Assembly (NCBI RefSeq): GCF_013372285.1
Contig: NZ_CP054301.1
Coordinates: 1,536,001-1,600,000 of the forward strand
Length of the DNA: 64,000 nt
From: Marinomonas primoryensis
GTDB taxonomy: Bacteria > Pseudomonadota > Gammaproteobacteria > Pseudomonadales > Marinomonadaceae
Reading direction: 5' to 3'
Shown here: positions 60,132-64,000 of the stretch, piece by piece
How positions within the stretch are numbered: the first letter of the stretch is position 1
Layout of the letters: each line of letters begins with the position of its first letter
Notes under the pieces: generated by a model
The model's input: the letters and a program-made list of their open reading frames with translations, nothing else
Databases searched by the model: none
Told to the model about the DNA's origin: nothing
Translations under genes and position numbers: made by a program

Positions 60132-61721
60132 TTATTTTACTGGCCAGCGTATTTCAAAGTGGGCGCCACCTAGCTTGGACGTATTTACTAATGCGTAGCC
60201 AGAGTGCCATTCCGCAATTTGCTGGACAATGGCCAGTCCTAATCCATGGCCTTTGGATGCTTCCCTATGCTCATTATCCAGTTGTTTAAAAGGAATAAAC
60301 ACCTTGTCTCTGTCTTCTTCAGCGATACCTTCACCATCGTCTTCAACTGATAAGCAGTATTCATGATTAAGCTGGACAAAATTAATGCGAATGGTGTGAT
60401 CAGTATAAATTAGTGCATTTGAAACCAAATTATTTAAGGCTCGCAGCATCGCTCTTTGGTCAATAAAAAGACTTTTATCTTGTAGCTCGGGTGAAATGCC
60501 TAACTCAAATACAATCTTGCTGTGTTCGGTTTGCAGTAGGCTAATTTCATTGCGTATTTGCTGAGCAAGGACACAATGCCCAAAGTGAGTAATGTCTGTT
60601 GCGCGACTGTAGCGGGACAACATTAGTATCTGGTTAATTAAGTAATCTAATGTTGTGATGCCAGATGCGATGCTTTTTTTATAGCGTTCTTTTTCGTCAT
60701 CAGACGCTTCGATAGAGTCCAGCATTTCAAATGCAAAGCTGAGCCTAGATAGCGGAGTGCGTAAATCGTGGGCTATGGCATTAGTAAGTTCCCGCTGGCT
60801 TCTAACCATTTTTTCTATGCGTTCTGCCATTGCATTAAAGGCTTTAGCAAGTCTAGAGATAGATGAAAATCGGCCAATGGCGGCACGTTGGTCGAGATAG
60901 CCTGAACCGAATAGCGACGCTGTGTTGGACAATTTGGTTAAGTCTCGCCATAGTGGAAAAACAAAGATCAAAATGCCCAAAGATACCACGGTGACAAATA
61001 CCACAATCATCGTCAGAAACACCATGAGTGTTGCACCAGGTACGGGAATTGGGCCAATTTTAAGAACAAGGTTTTTGTTTTGAGTCGCTTGATAAATTTC
61101 TGTTTCATTATCCTCATTAATAAGCCAAGTCATGCCAGTACGATCGAATTGCGTGAGTTTGATGGCGTTAATATCTAATGTTTGTCGTGCGACAAGGGTT
61201 AAGTCGAAGCCAAATTCGGGTTGTAGTTGCTTTAACTTAGCTTGCCATTGTGATTGAGGCGTTTGTTGTAGATTTTGTATTATTAACTGAATGGTTCCTT
61301 TGCTGAGGTTACTCATTCTTCGTTCTTGCGTTTCTCCTAGCATCATGTGAATAAAAAAAGGGCTATCAAAAACACGCTTTATAATGGCATCCGCACCATT
61401 ATGATCGCTGTAAACAACGAACTCTTTCGCTGGAAGTTGATCCAAATCCCCATAATAATCAATCTTGTCCTGGGCCGATATTAAGGTTAACTCGTAGCTA
61501 AATTGGTCTGCAATGGTAGGGATTTTCTGCTTCCATTCGGATTGAGGGGTGTTTTTTAAACGCTCCTCAATAAGGAAAAGCGTACCTTTAAAACTGGCTG
61601 TAATTCTCTCGAATCGGGCCGCATCATTAACAGCATGGATAGGATTGTAGGCGGTGATGTAGATTAAATAAAATAATGGCAGGAAGACAAGGATCCAGAT
61701 TCTTATAAATAGCTTAATCAT
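60132..61721 (-). CDS. Sensor histidine kinase with duplicated periplasmic segment (RstB-like)
   Basis: A 529-residue kinase: membrane helix 1 (residues 7-25), a periplasmic domain of about 200 residues, helix 2 (about 231-255), HAMP, HisKA with the phospho-acceptor His318 in AIAHDLRTPLSRL, and HATPase_c (NNLVSNALIYTD, EDDGEGI, GHGLGLAIV). The periplasmic part contains two copies of one segment, residues 45-81 and 141-177, with 16 of 37 positions identical (KGT..LI, TPQS.W, LTL). General layout resembles RstB. Its start overlaps the response regulator stop by 4 bp. Signal unknown. Confidence 0.92.
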   Translation of the reverse strand: MIKLFIRIWILVFLPLFYLIYITAYNPIHAVNDAARFERITASFKGTLFLIEERLKNTPQSEWKQKIPTIADQFSYELTLISAQDKIDYYGDLDQLPAKEFVVYSDHNGADAIIKRVFDSPFFIHMMLGETQERRMSNLSKGTIQLIIQNLQQTPQSQWQAKLKQLQPEFGFDLTLVARQTLDINAIKLTQFDRTGMTWLINEDNETEIYQATQNKNLVLKIGPIPVPGATLMVFLTMIVVFVTVVSLGILIFVFPLWRDLTKLSNTASLFGSGYLDQRAAIGRFSSISRLAKAFNAMAERIEKMVRSQRELTNAIAHDLRTPLSRLSFAFEMLDSIEASDDEKERYKKSIASGITTLDYLINQILMLSRYSRATDITHFGHCVLAQQIRNEISLLQTEHSKIVFELGISPELQDKSLFIDQRAMLRALNNLVSNALIYTDHTIRINFVQLNHEYCLSVEDDGEGIAEEDRDKVFIPFKQLDNEHREASKGHGLGLAIVQQIAEWHSGYALVNTSKLGGAHFEIRWPVK

Positions 61722-62482
61722 GTTTTAACTGACTCGTTTTCTAGTGTTTTCTCAATGGAAGCGCAGAGTAGATAGCCTTTACTTCGAATGGTTTTAATGA
61801 TTTTCGGATTAATAGGGTCGTCATTGAGCTTTTTTCTAAGACGAGATATTCGACGATCAATTGATCGGTCTATTCCGTCGTATTCAAATCCTCTAAGACT
61901 TTGCAAAATGGTTTCTCGAGTAACAATCTTTCCAGCGTTATTAATTAATAGATTTAAAAGATCATACTCTGCAGTGGTCAGTGAAATATCCTGTTTATTG
62001 ATAGAAACACTTCTTTTATGAGGGGCAATTTCTAATGTGCTCAATGTGTTGATTGTCTGGTTATTAACAGACGCCAGTGAAGGAAATGAGGCATGGCTAG
62101 ATTCTACTCGCCTCAATAGCGCTTTGATGCGAGAAAGTAACAGACGTGGTTTCACTGGTTTAATGACATAGTCATCGGCACCAAGCTCTAGCCCCAGCAT
62201 TTGATCCATGTCTTCATCAAGCGATGTTAGCATCAGAATGAGACCACTATAAGCAGGTCTTACTATTCGGCAGACATCCATGCCTGATAGGCCAGGTAGC
62301 ATGATGTCTAAAATAACCAAATCAGGCTGCTGCTCTATAATCTGACGAGTCGCCTCAATACCGTTTGTTACCACTTCGACAAGATAACCATTTTTATGTA
62401 AAAACTCTTGAACCAGAGAGGCCAGTTCAACGTCATCTTCTACCAAAATCAGTTTTTTGCCATTTAATAGGTAATTACCCAT
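61718..62482 (-). CDS. OmpR-family response regulator
   Basis: A 254-residue regulator: receiver domain with acidic pocket (LVEDD, Asp16/Asp17), phospho-acceptor Asp59 in VILDIMLPG, conserved Lys in DYVIKPVKPR, and an OmpR-type winged helix (LTTAEYDLLNLLINNAGKIV, RSIDRRISRLRKKL, IRSKGYLL). I set the start at ATG 62482 behind AAGGATTTAT; the longer reading from 62677 adds 65 residues not belonging to the family. First gene of a two-gene operon with the sensor kinase. Confidence 0.93.
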   Translation of the reverse strand: MGNYLLNGKKLILVEDDVELASLVQEFLHKNGYLVEVVTNGIEATRQIIEQQPDLVILDIMLPGLSGMDVCRIVRPAYSGLILMLTSLDEDMDQMLGLELGADDYVIKPVKPRLLLSRIKALLRRVESSHASFPSLASVNNQTINTLSTLEIAPHKRSVSINKQDISLTTAEYDLLNLLINNAGKIVTRETILQSLRGFEYDGIDRSIDRRISRLRKKLNDDPINPKIIKTIRSKGYLLCASIEKTLENESVKT

Positions 62483-62713
62483 ATAAATCCTTACGTTATG
62501 GGTGTTGATTATAAAAATAGTGCCATGAATGTTGAATGAATACGAGGTTATATTTGTGACGGTTTGAGACGATAAAGCAGGCTGAAATGTGTGGTTGGGG
62601 TTGTGATACACGATCGCTAGGATTGTTATTCCGAAGCGCTTTAAAAGCACACGGCTAAGCAAATGGTTGAATGTCATTATTCTATCGCTGATCTATGAAT
62701 GAGATAAAACTCG

Positions 62714-62764
62714 ATCATATAGTACGATATCGCTCTTGTTTGGTTCGATATCGTACTATATGAT
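62714..62764. promoter_or_regulatory. Perfect 19-bp inverted repeat upstream of the nitroreductase-like gene
   Basis: ATCATATAGTACGATATCG (62714-62732) and its exact reverse complement (62746-62764) flank a 13-nt spacer. Each arm ends in the self-complementary octamer CGATATCG. The element stops 29 bp before ATG 62794, between divergent transcription units (regulator pair to the left). No T-tract follows. It is best read as an operator or a 5'-UTR hairpin. Confidence 0.65.
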
Positions 62765-62793
62765 GTGCTCTATCAACTTCAAGGGAGCGTATT

Positions 62794-63972
62794 ATGAATG
62801 ATCAAAAATCAACTGGGTTATCTCGTCGACATTTTTTATCTCTGGCTGGTGGTGGGGTTGTTGTCGCAGCAGGTATTGGCGGTACGGTATTTTCCCTGAC
62901 TCGTACTCCTCATAATGCTTTGATTCCATGGAATCAGGCGGGTCAATATTCTGAGCCAAGGCGATTTTCTTTGTCATACGCCATTCTTGCGCCCAACCCG
63001 CATAATTTGCAGCCATGGTTAGTAGATTTACACGAAGACGGGATTGTAACCTTGTTTTCTGATCCAACACGGCGACTGCCGGCAACCGACCCTTTTGATC
63101 GTCAATTGACCATTGGGCTGGGGTGTTTTCTTGAGCAAATGACCATTGCGGCCACCGCGGTTGGCTATCGAGTCGAGACGCATTTGTTTCCTGAAGGTGA
63201 GTCTCCAGAAGGTGAGTCTCCAGAAGCCTTGGGTAGTTTGCCGATTGCACGAGTACGTTTTGTCGCGGACAAAAAAATGGTGGACCCACTATTTGCTTAT
63301 ATTCTTGGGCGTCGTTCGACCAAAGAGCCTTATGATATGAGCAAAACCGTCGCCGTTAAGACATTGAACGGATTAAATCCGCAGATTTCAGGTGTACGAT
63401 TTGAAGGTGCAACCGATCAATCCCAAGTTAACACACTGAAAAAATTGACCTGGGAGTCCTGGTTAACGGAATATAAAACGCCATCGACCCAACAAGAAAG
63501 TGTTGATTTGATGCGTTTAGGCAAAGCCGAGATTAATGCTAATCCTGATGGTATCGATTTAGGGGGAATGCCGTTAGAGGGATTGATAGCAGCAGGTCTT
63601 ATAACGAAAAAAGACCTCGCTACGCCAGGTACAAGCAGTTATCAGGCGGGCATTGATATATATCAGCCTATGTTAGAGGCAACTCCTGCATATGTGTGGT
63701 TAACCAGTGCTGATAATCGCCGTACTACTCAGATCGCAGCAGGACGTGCTTGGCTTCGCCTTAATCTACTGACTACAAAAAATGGCTTGGCATTGCATCC
63801 TATTAGTCAGTGTTTACAGGAATTTCCAGAGATGGCGGCTCACTATAAAAGAGCACATCAGATGCTGGCCCGCGAGGGGGAAACCATTCAAATGCTAGGT
63901 CGTTTGGGGTATGCTGCATCTGTTGCAAAAACCCCAAGATGGAGCCTAGATGACAAAATCAAACGAACATGA
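62794..63972 (+). CDS. Tat-exported nitroreductase-like flavoprotein (Acg-type)
   Basis: A 392-residue protein with a twin-arginine signal (LSRRHFLSLAGGGVVVAAGI, residues 9-28) and a nitroreductase-like FMN domain: YAILAPNPHNLQPWLVDL near residue 70, RRSTKEPYD in the middle, and GRAWLRLNLLTTKNGLALHP (flavin/dimer region). This is the arrangement of the Acg-family FMN-binding proteins, which may store FMN or reduce nitro compounds; true activity is unknown. Export in folded form fits a cofactor-loaded enzyme. A 15-bp tandem duplication (63190-63219) encodes PEGESPEGES. Start follows AAGGGAGCGTATT. Confidence 0.85.
   Translation: MNDQKSTGLSRRHFLSLAGGGVVVAAGIGGTVFSLTRTPHNALIPWNQAGQYSEPRRFSLSYAILAPNPHNLQPWLVDLHEDGIVTLFSDPTRRLPATDPFDRQLTIGLGCFLEQMTIAATAVGYRVETHLFPEGESPEGESPEALGSLPIARVRFVADKKMVDPLFAYILGRRSTKEPYDMSKTVAVKTLNGLNPQISGVRFEGATDQSQVNTLKKLTWESWLTEYKTPSTQQESVDLMRLGKAEINANPDGIDLGGMPLEGLIAAGLITKKDLATPGTSSYQAGIDIYQPMLEATPAYVWLTSADNRRTTQIAAGRAWLRLNLLTTKNGLALHPISQCLQEFPEMAAHYKRAHQMLAREGETIQMLGRLGYAASVAKTPRWSLDDKIKRT
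63190..63219. repeat. 15-bp tandem duplication inside the nitroreductase-like gene
   Basis: CCTGAAGGTGAGTCT is followed directly by CCAGAAGGTGAGTCT (one base changed), giving PEGES twice. It keeps frame and lengthens a surface loop. Confidence 0.8.
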
Positions 63973-64000
63973 TGGCCGTGATAACAACGCAGGTCTAGTC

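Overview
The window reads as a chromosomal segment of a marine gammaproteobacterium, most likely Marinomonas or a close relative (Oceanospirillales). This is inferred from protein resemblance, moderate GC content, many ABC importers for small organic solutes, and a glycine-betaine-type demethylation cluster. No rRNA, tRNA, CRISPR array, replication origin or complete mobile element was seen. It is a catabolic, accessory-rich region with scattered decayed genes.

Layout. 1-5.0 kb: the 5' part of a MYG1-family gene running off the left edge, a decayed REP-associated transposase, a twin palindrome in front of a truncated ORF, a flavin amine oxidase whose start is disturbed, a gene fragment, and an SDR dehydrogenase divergent from a LysR regulator. 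5.2-11.6 kb: a large periplasmic-propeller diguanylate cyclase, a LoiP-like M48 lipoprotease, a lipoprotein esterase, a small membrane protein and a broken IS5 transposase. 12.0-17.7 kb: LacI regulator, ABC importer (binding protein, two permeases, ATPase) and a GpdQ-like binuclear phosphodiesterase, read as an organophosphodiester or phosphonate import-and-cleave module. 19.0-27.1 kb: the dimethylglycine (glycine betaine) cluster: dipeptidase, DUF5943 protein, DgcA, DgcB, ETF alpha and ETF beta, plus a small ORF. 27.6-29.5 kb: a chemoreceptor.

29.6-37.7 kb: a leftward L-arabinoside operon (GH51 arabinofuranosidase, ABC importer, aldose epimerase) with an ArsR-type regulator. A 27-bp motif is shared by the promoter regions of the enzyme gene and the regulator gene. 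37.8-52.8 kb: purine catabolism: HpxO-type flavin urate hydroxylase, HIU hydrolase and OHCU decarboxylase; a LysE exporter with a MocR regulator; an operon of NMT1-type importer, purine-type deaminase and an isopenicillin-N-synthase-like oxygenase; then xdhABC. Together these would take guanine or xanthine to urate and on to allantoin; no allantoin-degrading gene is present.

52.8-64 kb: repeats and an IS30 fragment, an AT-rich lipase-like lipoprotein, a YrhK-like fragment, a YHS-domain protein, an AraC regulator, a 614-residue protein with a C-terminal Mrr-like nuclease domain and SAP-like segments (the best candidate for an undescribed defence or DNA-processing gene), an outer-membrane barrel, a two-component system with a duplicated sensor segment, and a Tat-exported nitroreductase-like protein behind a perfect 19-bp inverted repeat.
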